This document shows, one piece after another, positions 40,943 through 50,400 of a DNA stretch of 64,000 nt. The notes under the pieces were generated by a model. It saw nothing but the letters and a program-made list of their open reading frames with translations. It was not told where the DNA came from and did no database searches. The stretch comes from Candidatus Ideonella esbjergensis (GTDB taxonomy: Bacteria > Pseudomonadota > Gammaproteobacteria > Burkholderiales > Burkholderiaceae_C). How positions within the stretch are numbered: the stretch's first letter is position 1; the number at the start of each line of letters is the position of its first letter. The position numbers were made by a program, and so were the translations under genes. Location: the NCBI GenBank assembly GCA_016710065.1, contig JADJLP010000001.1, forward strand, positions 930,001 to 994,000, read 5' to 3'.

Positions 40943-42952
40943 ATGCAGTATTTCGTCACCGGCGCCACCGGCTTCATTGGCAAACGGCTAGTGAAGAAGC
41001 TGCTGGCCCGTCGCGGCAGCATCGTGCACTTCCTGGTGCGTCCGGGCAGCGAGCACAAGGCCGATGCACTGCTGGCCGAATGGGGTGTCTCGGCCAAGCG
41101 CGCCATCGCCGTCACGGGTGACCTCACCTCGCCCAAGCTCGGCGTGTCGGCCGAGGTGCTCAAGTCGCTCAAGGGCCAGATCGATTCTGTCTACCACCTG
41201 GCCGCCGTGTACGACCTCTCGGCCGACGAAGAGAGCCAGGTGCGCGTGAATGTTGAGGGTACGCGCAACATGGTGGAGTTCGCCAAGGCCGTGGGGGCGG
41301 GCCATGTGCACCACGTGAGCTCTATTGCCGCCGCCGGCCTGTACGAAGGCGTGTTCCGCGAAGACATGTTCAGCGAGGCCGAGGGCCTGGACCATCCGTA
41401 CTTCATGACCAAGCACGAGTCTGAAAAGATCGTGCGCAACGAGTGCAAGGTGCCCTGGTCGGTGTACCGGCCGGCCATGGTGGTGGGTGACTCCACCACC
41501 GGCGAGATGGACAAGATCGACGGCCCCTACTACTTCTTCAAGCTCATCCAGCGCATGCGCCAGTTCCTGCCGCCCTGGATGCCTGCGGTGGGCCTGGAAG
41601 GCGGCCGCATCAACATCGTGCCGGTGGATTTCGTGGTCGATGCGCTCGACCACATCAGCCACTCCAAGGCGGCCGTGAAGGGCGCCTGCTTCCACCTGGT
41701 GGACCCCGAGGGCTACCGCGTGGGCGATGTGCTGGACGTGTTTGCCAAGGCCGCACACGCGCCCAAGATGAACTTGTTCATCAACGCCGCGCTGCTGGGC
41801 TTCATCCCCAAGAGCGTGAAGAAGGGGCTGCTGGCGCTGGCGCCCATCCGCCGAGTGCGCAACGCGGTGATGAAGGACCTGGGCCTGCCCGAAGACATCC
41901 TCACTTTCGTCAACTACCCCACGCGCTTTGACTGCCGCGAGACGCAGGCCGCGCTCAAGGGCACTGGCATCGCTTGCCCCAACCTGCGCGACTACGCCTG
42001 GCGGCTGTGGGACTACTGGGAGCGTCACCTGGATCCGGCGCTGTTCGTGGACCACAGCCTCAAGGGCAACGTGGCCGGCAAGGTGGTGTTGGTCACGGGC
42101 GGCTCTTCGGGCATAGGCCTGTCGGCCGCCTGCCGCTTTGCCGAGGCTGGCGCCATCACGGTGATCTGCGGCCGTGGCGAGGACAAGCTGGCGGCGGCGG
42201 TGCAAGAGATCAAGGCCTATGCCGGCAAGGACGCCAAGGTCTACAGCTACTCGGCCGACATTGCCGACGCCGACAGTTGCGCGGCCTTTGTGCAGCTGAT
42301 GAACGAGCAGCACGGCGGGGTTGATTTCCTGATCAACAACGCCGGCCGGTCCATCCGCCGCGCCATCGAAGCCAGTTACGACCGCTTCCATGATTTCGAG
42401 CGCACCATGCAGCTCAACTACTTCGGCGCGCTGCGCGTCACCATGGGCCTGTTGCCGGGCATGGTGGCCAAGCGCAAGGGCCACATCGTGAACATCAGTT
42501 CGATCAGCGTGCTGGTGAACGCGCCGCGCTTCTCGGCCTACGTGGCCAGCAAGGCCGCGCTCGACGCCTGGACGCGTTGTGCGTCCAGCGAGTACGCCGA
42601 CCAGGGCATCACCTTCACCACAGTGAACATGCCGCTGGTGCGCACGCCCATGACGGCGCCCACCAAGATCTATGACAGCATGCCGCTGCTGCAGCCTGAA
42701 GAGGCGGCCGACATGATCGTGCAGGCCTGCGTCGAGAAGCCGGTGCGCGTGGCCACGCGCCTGGGCATATTTGGCGCGCTGCTGCACACCGCCGCACCGC
42801 GCGTGACACAGATCGTGATGAACACCACCTTCCGCATGTTCCCCGACAGCGCGGCCGCGAAAGGCGAAAAGAGCAGCGAAAAGGGCGCCAAGCCCACGCT
42901 CTCACCCGAGGCCATTGCCATGGCGCAGATGATGCGAGGCATCCACTTCTGA
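40943..42952 (+). CDS. Two-domain fatty acyl-CoA reductase (alcohol-forming type)
   Basis: A 669-residue fusion of two NAD(P)-binding reductase domains. The first (residues 1-360) has TGATGFIG at 6-13, HLAAVYDLSADEESQVRVNV and Tyr-x-x-x-Lys in YFMTKHESEK. The second (from about 375) is a classical SDR with TGGSSGIG (385-392), NNAGRSIRRAIEASYDRFHD and YVASK. Order, length and long stretches (GPYYFFKLIQRMRQ, NIVPVDFVVDALDHI, FERTMQLNYFGALR) match the Marinobacter enzyme that reduces fatty acyl-CoA through the aldehyde to fatty alcohol. CAGGAGG precedes ATG 40943. The 234-base gap to the divergent phasin gene shows no motif I can name. Confidence 0.9.
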   Translation: MQYFVTGATGFIGKRLVKKLLARRGSIVHFLVRPGSEHKADALLAEWGVSAKRAIAVTGDLTSPKLGVSAEVLKSLKGQIDSVYHLAAVYDLSADEESQVRVNVEGTRNMVEFAKAVGAGHVHHVSSIAAAGLYEGVFREDMFSEAEGLDHPYFMTKHESEKIVRNECKVPWSVYRPAMVVGDSTTGEMDKIDGPYYFFKLIQRMRQFLPPWMPAVGLEGGRINIVPVDFVVDALDHISHSKAAVKGACFHLVDPEGYRVGDVLDVFAKAAHAPKMNLFINAALLGFIPKSVKKGLLALAPIRRVRNAVMKDLGLPEDILTFVNYPTRFDCRETQAALKGTGIACPNLRDYAWRLWDYWERHLDPALFVDHSLKGNVAGKVVLVTGGSSGIGLSAACRFAEAGAITVICGRGEDKLAAAVQEIKAYAGKDAKVYSYSADIADADSCAAFVQLMNEQHGGVDFLINNAGRSIRRAIEASYDRFHDFERTMQLNYFGALRVTMGLLPGMVAKRKGHIVNISSISVLVNAPRFSAYVASKAALDAWTRCASSEYADQGITFTTVNMPLVRTPMTAPTKIYDSMPLLQPEEAADMIVQACVEKPVRVATRLGIFGALLHTAAPRVTQIVMNTTFRMFPDSAAAKGEKSSEKGAKPTLSPEAIAMAQMMRGIHF

Positions 42953-42981
42953 TGGCTTGCCTGCGCTTGCGGCGCATGGCG

Positions 42982-43009
42982 GTCTTGCCCGCGAAGGCGG
43001 GTATCCATG
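42982..43009. repeat. Partial palindromic repeat (family 1)
   Basis: GTCTTGCCCGCGAAGGCGGG followed by TATCCATG resembles a left arm of the repeat with two changes. A decayed right side may follow (CGCCAAGGCGG). It lies between two convergent genes. Confidence 0.65.
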
Positions 43010-43043
43010 CCCCGACCGCCAAGGCGGCTGAGGCATCCCACCA

Positions 43044-44243
43044 TCAGGCGGCCGCACATTCCTTGGGCGCTTGCCCGGGCGGTGGCAAACCGCATACGCG
43101 GTTGCGGCCGCCTGCCTTGGCGAGGTAGAGGGCCCGGTCGGCGCGCGCCAGCACACCCTGTCCGCTGGCGTCGGCCACGCTGGCCAAGGTCCAGCCCACA
43201 CTCACGGTCAGCCGCTGGGCCTCGACCAGGCGGGGCGCAAAGTGGGTCTGCACCGCTTCGCGCAGGCGCTCGGCCGCGGCCTGGGCGCCATCAGCGTCCA
43301 CGCCGGGCAGCAGCAGCATGAACTCTTCCCCACCCATGCGGGCGGCAGAGTCCATCGGCCGCAAGCCACGCCGCAACACCTCGCCCAGTTGCACCAGCAC
43401 TTCGTCACCGTCCAGGTGGCCGTGCTCGTCGTTGATGCGCTTGAAGTGGTCAGCGTCCAGCATCAGCAAGCCAAAGCTCTTGCCATTGCGCAGGTAGCGT
43501 TGCCACTCCACTTCCAGGTGATCGTTGCCGGCCATGCGGTTGAGCAGGCCGGTCATGCCGTCGTGCTGCGAGAGGTGCAGTAGCCCGCGCGAGAGCCGCG
43601 TGGCCAGCATGCCACCATAGGCAAAGTGCAGCGAGGCTGCGGCCATCTGCAGCGCGTAGGCCACGGCTTCGCCAGCGAACAGGGCCTGGTCCAGTTGCAC
43701 ACGTTCGGCCGGCTGGCCCAAGGCCCAGACGGTGCGCCCCAGCAGCAGCGCCGCCGTGCTGAGTGCCGGCACATGGGTGACCCAGGCCAGGGAAGGGCCA
43801 AATTCATCCCGCATAGGCGCATGCACGCGGTGCACGCCGCGCGCGGCCACCAGGGCAGTGATCAGGGTGAAGGCGGGCACCCGCAAGGCATTGCCCTGCT
43901 CATCGGGCCCGGTCCCCCACAGCACCAGCGCCATCAGCAGCATCACGCCCGCGTGCTCGCGGTCGGCCGGGCGCAGGCCGAAGAACAACTCGGAGCCCCG
44001 GCGAAGCAACACAAATCCGGCCAGCAACAGCCAACTGGCCAATGACACACCGGCCCAGCTCGGCAGCAAAGGCCGCAGGATGACCAATTGCAAACCGGCC
44101 GCACTGACCACGCTGAAGGCCGTCCAGTGCAACGAGGCACGCTTGGCCTCGGGACGCAACTCACCCGCCAGCCACCAGGCCACGCCGTACAGAAGTTGCT
44201 GCAGCACCAGGGCTTGCAGCAGGTGTTGGATACCGGGTGGCAC
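43044..44243 (-). CDS. Membrane diguanylate cyclase (GGDEF)
   Basis: The 399-residue protein has about six or seven N-terminal membrane helices (residues about 8-230) and a GGDEF domain (about 230-385). The active-site motif is MGGEEF, with DADHFKRINDEHGHLDGDEVL upstream in two parts. An inhibitory-site motif RPMD lies exactly five residues before GGEEF, so product inhibition by c-di-GMP is likely. It should make c-di-GMP. The start is GTG 44243. No phosphodiesterase is adjacent. Confidence 0.93.
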   Translation of the reverse strand: MPPGIQHLLQALVLQQLLYGVAWWLAGELRPEAKRASLHWTAFSVVSAAGLQLVILRPLLPSWAGVSLASWLLLAGFVLLRRGSELFFGLRPADREHAGVMLLMALVLWGTGPDEQGNALRVPAFTLITALVAARGVHRVHAPMRDEFGPSLAWVTHVPALSTAALLLGRTVWALGQPAERVQLDQALFAGEAVAYALQMAAASLHFAYGGMLATRLSRGLLHLSQHDGMTGLLNRMAGNDHLEVEWQRYLRNGKSFGLLMLDADHFKRINDEHGHLDGDEVLVQLGEVLRRGLRPMDSAARMGGEEFMLLLPGVDADGAQAAAERLREAVQTHFAPRLVEAQRLTVSVGWTLASVADASGQGVLARADRALYLAKAGGRNRVCGLPPPGQAPKECAAA

Positions 44244-44452
44244 GACTTCTGCCCATCACAATTTTGTTTGAACTCGCCAGGGGGTACCCGCTCTGACGGT
44301 GCACCACCCCAGCCCCTCTGGCGTTCAGCTTAGAACGGGCTGGCCCCCACTTCGTTGCCGTTTCTCACTTTCCGTTCCGGTGTGTGAACTTGCCCCTCTT
44401 CATTCGGCACAATGCAGACAGGTGTCGCACGAATCACCCGCCGCGCCCAGAC

Positions 44453-45622
44453 ATGCTGATCAACTTCTTCTACACATTGCGCGCTGCCAAGCTGCCGGTT
44501 TCGGTGAAGGAATACCTCACCCTGCTCGAAGCGCTGAAGGCGGGGGTGATAGGCCCATCGGTGGACGATTTTTATTACCTCTCGCGCATCACCCTGGTCA
44601 AGGACGAGACCCACTTCGACAAGTTCGACCGGGCTTTCGGCGCCTACTTCAAGGGCGTGGAGATGCTCACCGACTTCGGCAAGGAGATCCCGCTGGACTG
44701 GCTGCAGAAGATCCTGGAAAAAGAGCTGAGCCCCGAGGAGAAGGCGGCGATCCAGAAGATGGGCTGGGACGAGCTGATGGAGACGCTGAAGAAGCGGCTT
44801 GAAGAACAGAAGGAACGCCACGAGGGCGGCAGCAAGTGGATAGGCACCGGCGGCACCAGCCCCTTCGGCCATGGGGGCTACAACCCGCAGGGCGTGCGCA
44901 TAGGCGGTGCCGGCAAGAACCGCAGCGCCGTGAAGGTCTGGGAGCAGCGTGCCTACCAAGACTACGACGACACGCTGGAGCTGGGCACGCGCAACATCAA
45001 GGTCGCCCTGCGCCGGCTGCGCCGCTTCGCCCGCGAGGGATCGGACCTGGAGCTCGACCTCGACGACACCATCCACTGCACCGCCGCCAACGCCGGCCTT
45101 CTGGATATCAAGATGGTGCCCGAGCGTCACAACAAGGTGAAGGTGCTGCTGATGATGGACGTGGGCGGCACCATGGACGAGCACATCCACCGCGTCGAAG
45201 AACTGTTCAGCGCCGCCAAGAGCGAGTTCAAGCACCTGGAGTTCTATTACTTCCACAACTGCGTCTACGACTTCATGTGGCGCAACAACAAGCGCCGCTA
45301 TGCCGAGAAAGCCCCCACGTGGGAGGTCATCCGCAAGTACAACAAAGACTGGCGGCTGATCTTCGTGGGCGACGCCACCATGAGCCCGTACGAGATACTG
45401 CAACCCGGCGGCAGCGTGGAATACAACAACGAAGAGCCCGGCGCCGATTGGCTGCAGCGGCTCACCCACGCCTTCCCCAAGTACGCCTGGATCAACCCTG
45501 AGCCGCAAGGCGTGTGGCAGTACCGGCAGAGCATTTCCATCGTGCAGCAGCTGATGCCGCAGCGCATGTTCCCGCTCACGCTCCAGGGCCTGGAAGCGGC
45601 GATGCGGCTGCTGAGCAAATGA
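44453..45622 (+). CDS. VWA domain-containing CoxE-like protein
   Basis: A 389-residue cytoplasmic protein of the COG3552-type VWA family. It starts MLINFFYTLRAAKLPVSVKE and has a helical N-terminal part, a GTGGTSPFGHGGYNPQG loop and a VWA domain with MMDVGGTMDEH (the metal-site DxGxT variant of DxSxS). Such proteins usually partner with a MoxR-type AAA ATPase; none is adjacent here. The ATG at 44453 is preferred over 44384 because of the conserved opening. The stop overlaps the tamA start by ATGA. Confidence 0.88.
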   Translation: MLINFFYTLRAAKLPVSVKEYLTLLEALKAGVIGPSVDDFYYLSRITLVKDETHFDKFDRAFGAYFKGVEMLTDFGKEIPLDWLQKILEKELSPEEKAAIQKMGWDELMETLKKRLEEQKERHEGGSKWIGTGGTSPFGHGGYNPQGVRIGGAGKNRSAVKVWEQRAYQDYDDTLELGTRNIKVALRRLRRFAREGSDLELDLDDTIHCTAANAGLLDIKMVPERHNKVKVLLMMDVGGTMDEHIHRVEELFSAAKSEFKHLEFYYFHNCVYDFMWRNNKRRYAEKAPTWEVIRKYNKDWRLIFVGDATMSPYEILQPGGSVEYNNEEPGADWLQRLTHAFPKYAWINPEPQGVWQYRQSISIVQQLMPQRMFPLTLQGLEAAMRLLSK

Positions 45623-47490
45623 CATCCCGTCGGCGCGGCGGGCCCGCGCAGGCTTGGCCATGGGCCGCTTCTGGTTGGCTGACCCTGGTCGCCGCCTGGC
45701 CGGCTCAGGCTCAGGACGGCGCCGCCCCGGCCGCGCCACTTCCCACCGAAGCCATCAGCGCACCGCGCCCAGCCAGCGTGCCGCAGCTGCACATCGTGGC
45801 CCCCGACGGCGTGCGCCAGTTGCTGGAGAGATACCTCGATCTGGCCCGCGCCGTGGCCCTGCCGGATGCCGCCAGCGTGGGCGAAACCGAGTGGTCGCGC
45901 CTGGTGGCTGCGGCACCGGCGCAGATCAAGACCATCCTGCAGCCGCTGGGCTATTTCAACCCCCAGGTGGCCGTGGCCCGCACGCCCGGCACACCGCCCC
46001 AGGTGCGGCTGAGCGTGGACACCGGCCCGCAGGCCAAGGTGGCCCGCAGCAATTTCGAGATCGAAGGCGACCTGGTGGACCAGACCCGTGCTGAGGCACA
46101 GGCGCTGCGCGAGTCGTTGCAGGCCCTGTGGCCACTGCACGTCGGCGCAGGGTTCACCAACGCGCTGTGGGCCGACGCCAAGGGCAGCGTGCTGGCCAAG
46201 CTGCGCGCCGAAGGCTATGCCTCGGCCAGTTGGGCTGGCACCAGCGCCGAGGTGGATGCTGGCACGCAGAGCGTGCGCGTGTTCGCGGTGGTGGACAGCG
46301 GCCCGCTCTACCGCGCTGGCGAGATCGAGGTGGAAGGCCTGCAGATTCAGGACGCCGAGCGCGTGAAGGCGCTGGCCCGCTTCAACCCCCAGACCACCCT
46401 CACCGAGGCCGCGCTGCTGGACTATCAAGACCGGCTCATCAAGACCGGCCTGTTCGACCAGGTGAGCGTGAGCCTGGAGCCCAACCCCGCCACCGCCAGC
46501 GCCGCCAAGGTGCTGGTGCAATTGCGCGAGGCCCCGCGCCAGGCCGCCACCGTGGGCCTGGGCTACAGCGCCAACACGGGGCCCCGCACCTCGCTGGAAC
46601 ACGTCAACCGACGCTTGTTCGACCGCGCCTACACCGCGCGCAACAAGTTTGTGCTGGGCCGCGACGAGCAGTCGTGGAACGGCGAGATCTCCACCCATCC
46701 GAACGCCGACGCACAGCGCTACATCGTCGGTGGCACGCTGGACCGCTTGCTCACCAGTTCGGATTTGGTGCTGTCGCAACGGGCGCGCCTGGGCCGCTCC
46801 ACCGAGGCTCGCGGCCTGGAAAAACTGGTGTTCGTGGAAACCGAGCGTGCGCGCGAATGCGGTCGAGCCGCCACGGTGGTGCAGGCCTGCACCGATCTGC
46901 TGGCCACCTCGGCCAACCTGCACCTCACGTGGCGCGATCTGGACAGCGCTGTGCTGCCCACCCGCGGCTACACCTTGCAGTGGCAGGGCGGCGCCGGCCT
47001 GGCCAGCGGCTCGGGCACCCAGCGCGGTGGTTTTGGCCGCCTCTATGCGCGTGCCACGGGTTACCTGCCGCTGGGCCAATCGTGGTACAGCCAGGCACGC
47101 CTCGAAGGCGGCCGGGTGCTCAGTGCAGGCGATGTGAACGTGCCCGATTCGCAGCGCTTTCGCGCCGGCGGCGACGATTCGGTGCGCGGCTACCCCTATC
47201 GCACCCTGGCCCCGCTCAAGGCCGACGGCAGCGTCACCGGTGGCCGCATGGAATGGACCGCCAGCGTCGAGATCGCCCACCCCTTCACCGCCAATCTGCC
47301 CTCGGTGTGGTGGGCCGCGTTCATCGACGCCGGCCGTGCCGCCAACACCGTGCAAGACCTCAGCCCGGCGCTGGGTTACGGCCTGGGCGTGCGCTGGCGC
47401 AGCCCCGTGGGCCCGCTGCGGGTGGACCTGGCCTATGGTCAGGAGCTGCACAAGGTGCGGCTGCATTTGAGCGTGGGCATCGCGTTCTGA
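45619..47490 (+). CDS. tamA: TamA outer-membrane translocation/assembly barrel (Omp85 family)
   Basis: The 623-residue precursor has a signal peptide (ending about residue 31, PAQA). Three POTRA-like domains (about 50-300) include ILQPLGYFNPQVAV and DSGPLYRAGEIEVEG. A 16-strand barrel ends with the Omp85 motifs RFRAGGDDSVRGYPYRTL (the VRGY motif), and LGYGLGVRWRSPVGPLRVDL near the C-terminus, with a final aromatic GIAF. With TamB it helps lipid transport or outer-membrane protein assembly. It overlaps the VWA gene and precedes tamB by six bases. Confidence 0.93.
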   Translation: MTSRRRGGPAQAWPWAASGWLTLVAAWPAQAQDGAAPAAPLPTEAISAPRPASVPQLHIVAPDGVRQLLERYLDLARAVALPDAASVGETEWSRLVAAAPAQIKTILQPLGYFNPQVAVARTPGTPPQVRLSVDTGPQAKVARSNFEIEGDLVDQTRAEAQALRESLQALWPLHVGAGFTNALWADAKGSVLAKLRAEGYASASWAGTSAEVDAGTQSVRVFAVVDSGPLYRAGEIEVEGLQIQDAERVKALARFNPQTTLTEAALLDYQDRLIKTGLFDQVSVSLEPNPATASAAKVLVQLREAPRQAATVGLGYSANTGPRTSLEHVNRRLFDRAYTARNKFVLGRDEQSWNGEISTHPNADAQRYIVGGTLDRLLTSSDLVLSQRARLGRSTEARGLEKLVFVETERARECGRAATVVQACTDLLATSANLHLTWRDLDSAVLPTRGYTLQWQGGAGLASGSGTQRGGFGRLYARATGYLPLGQSWYSQARLEGGRVLSAGDVNVPDSQRFRAGGDDSVRGYPYRTLAPLKADGSVTGGRMEWTASVEIAHPFTANLPSVWWAAFIDAGRAANTVQDLSPALGYGLGVRWRSPVGPLRVDLAYGQELHKVRLHLSVGIAF

Positions 47491-47496
47491 TCACCC

Positions 47497-50400
47497 ATGT
47501 CCAGCACACCTGAGACCCCACCCGCCCCCGAGGCCTCGCCCGAGCCACCGGCCCGCGCCCCGCATTCGCTGGGTCGGCGGGTGGTGCACAGCAGTTTGCG
47601 CAGCACGGCCGCCACGGTGGCCGTGCTGGGTTTGGCGGCCGCCGCTTTGAGCGGCTGGGTTTGGACCAGCACCGCCGGCACCGGGTGGGCACTGGGTTTG
47701 GTGCCAGGCTTGCAGGTGCAAGGCTTGCAAGGTGCACTGGGCACGGGCAACTTCAGCGCCACCAAGTTGCACTTCATCACCAGTGGTGGCACCCTCGATG
47801 TGAGCGACCTCAAGGCCACTGGCCTGCAATGGCACTGGCGCCCGCAGCCCGGTGCCTGGGTAGGGCTGCAAATTCAAGCGCTGCAGACCGGCGCGGTGCG
47901 CTGGCAGTCGGGGGCTTCCAGCGGCAAGGCACCGCCCACCGACCTGCACCTGCCCCTTGAGCTCGCCGTGGGCAGCGCACGCATCGCTGCGCTGATGGTG
48001 GACAAATTGCCCACCATCACCGACCTGCAAGCCGCACTGCACCTGGGTGCCGGCGGTGGCAGTGCCCACACCGTCACCGGCCTGCGTTTCGCCCTCGACC
48101 GGCTGCAAACCCGGGCCAATCTGCGCATCGCCACCGATGCGCCCCTGGCTGTCACCGCCGATGCCACGCTGCAAAGCCTGGCAGGTGCGGCACGGCCCTG
48201 GCAGGCCACGCTGCAAACCAAAGGGCCTCTGGCGGCATTGCAGGCCAACGTGCACCTGAGCGGCAGCGCACCGGCCGGGCAACCGCCCCCCGCGCTCGAT
48301 ATCGACGCCAACCTGCGCCCCTTTTCCGCCTGGCCGCTGGGCCCGCTCACGCTGCGCACTGAGGCGCTCGATCTGTCCACCCTGCACAGCGCTGCGCCCA
48401 AGACCCTGCTCAGCGGCACCGCGCAAATCGACTCCGCTGGGCTGGGCCAGCCACTGCGCTTGCAACTGCTGCTCAACAACCAGGCCCCTGGCCGCTGGGA
48501 CCAAGGCGCGCTGCCCATCACGCTGGTGGACCTGGATGCGCTGGGCGAGCCCGCCAGCAAGCCACCCAAGGGCGCGGCAGCCCACCAACCCACGCTCGAA
48601 AAAATCACGCTGCAGCGCTTCAAGGCTGAGCTGTCCTCGCAGCGTGGCGACCTTGCGCAAATCACCGGCACCGGCCAGTGGTTGCACGCGGGTGCGGCAG
48701 GCGAGGCCCAAGCCCAGCTCACCGTCAGCAACCTGCACCCCGTGGCGCTGGACAAGCGCCTGGCCCCGATGCGCCTGGGCGGGCCCATCAAGCTCAGCCT
48801 GCAAGGCCTGCCACCGCCCAATGTGCTGCTGGGTGTGGCCGCCCAGCCCGGCACCCTCAAGCTGGACGTGGACGCGCGCCTGCACGGCCGCCTGGACGCC
48901 GCCGCCGGGGGCTCGCCCGAGGTGGAACTGCGCGTGGACGCCAGCCTTGCCCCTGACCGCGTCACGCTGCGTGAGCTGAAGGCCCAGGCCGCAGGCGCCC
49001 AGGCCCAGCTGCAAGGCAAGCTGGACCAGACCGGCCCGCAGCGCTGGCACTGGCAACTGGGGGGGCAGTTGCAAGACTTTGACCCGCGCCCCTGGTGGCC
49101 CTTTGCCGAGGGCAGCCCCTGGGCCCGCGGCCCGCACCGCCTGAACGCCAAGCTCGACACCAACGCCAGCGCACCGCTGGCGGCCTTGGCCACGCTGGGC
49201 AGCCAGCCGCGCGAGGCGCTGGCCCAGTTTGACGGCCAGTTCAGCCTGGCCATGGCACCCAGCCAGTTGGCCGGCGTGGCAGTGCAGGGTGAGTTGCTGC
49301 TCGACAGCCACGCCGCCACGCCGCTCACCAGCCAGTGGCAGGTGGCGGGCAACAGCCTTACGCTGCAGGCCCGCAACGGCATTGGCTCCCCCGGTGAGCA
49401 CTGGCAAATCGCGGTGCAGGCGCCGGCACTGGCCGGCCTGGCGCCCCTGCTGGCCATGGACGACGAACTCAAAGCCCGCGTGCCCAGCGCCGGCCGCATC
49501 GAGGCCACGGCCACCGCCGATGGCCAGGGACAGGCCTGGCAATGGCAGGGCCAGATCAAGGCCAGCGGCCTCTCGGGCCAAGGTTACCGGGTGGACAGCA
49601 TCAGCCTGAACGGGCAGGGCGGCAGCACGCTGGACGCGCCGCTGGATCTCAAGCTGCAGGCTCAGGGCCTGCAGCAGGGCGCCGCCCGCATCGAACTGCT
49701 GAACCTCACCGCCACCGGCAGCGGCAGTGATCACCAACTGGCGCTGCAACTCGAAAGCCCGGCCCGGCCACCCGAGTGGTTCGAGCAAGTGCTGGGCGCG
49801 CGCACCGGCAGCGGCACGCGCGTGCAGGCCAGCGCCAGCGGCCGCTGGCAGCCCGAGGCCAACGGCAAGGCCTTCAGCCCGGCCGGCCAGTGGCAAGGCC
49901 GCATCACCGACCTGCAAGGCCGTGCCCGCGACGGCTCGGGCCAACCCTGGCTGGCGGGCCAGGATGTGCGCCTGGCCCTGAGCCTGAACGACACCGGTGC
50001 ATTGCAAAGCGTCAGCGCCGAGCCCGGCCGCATCGCCCTGCCCGGCACCGGTCTGCGCTGGACCACCGCGCAGTACCAGGCCCGGCCCGGCCAGCGCCTG
50101 CCGCAGATCGCCGTGCAGGCCCAGATCGAGCCCTTTGCCCTGGCGCCGCTGCTGGCCCGCGCCCAGCCCGAACTGGGCTGGCAAGGTGATCTGACACTGG
50201 CCGGCGACATCCAGATCAACAGCGGCGAGCGCTTTGACGCCGATCTGGTGTTCGAGCGCCGCAGCGGCGACCTGAGCGTGGCCGACGACGTGCGCGACCC
50301 CTCGGGCCACATCCAGCCCCTGGGCCTCACCGACCTGCGGCTGGGCCTGTCGGCGCACGACGGCCAATGGGCCTTCACCCAGGCCCTGGCCGGCAAGCAA

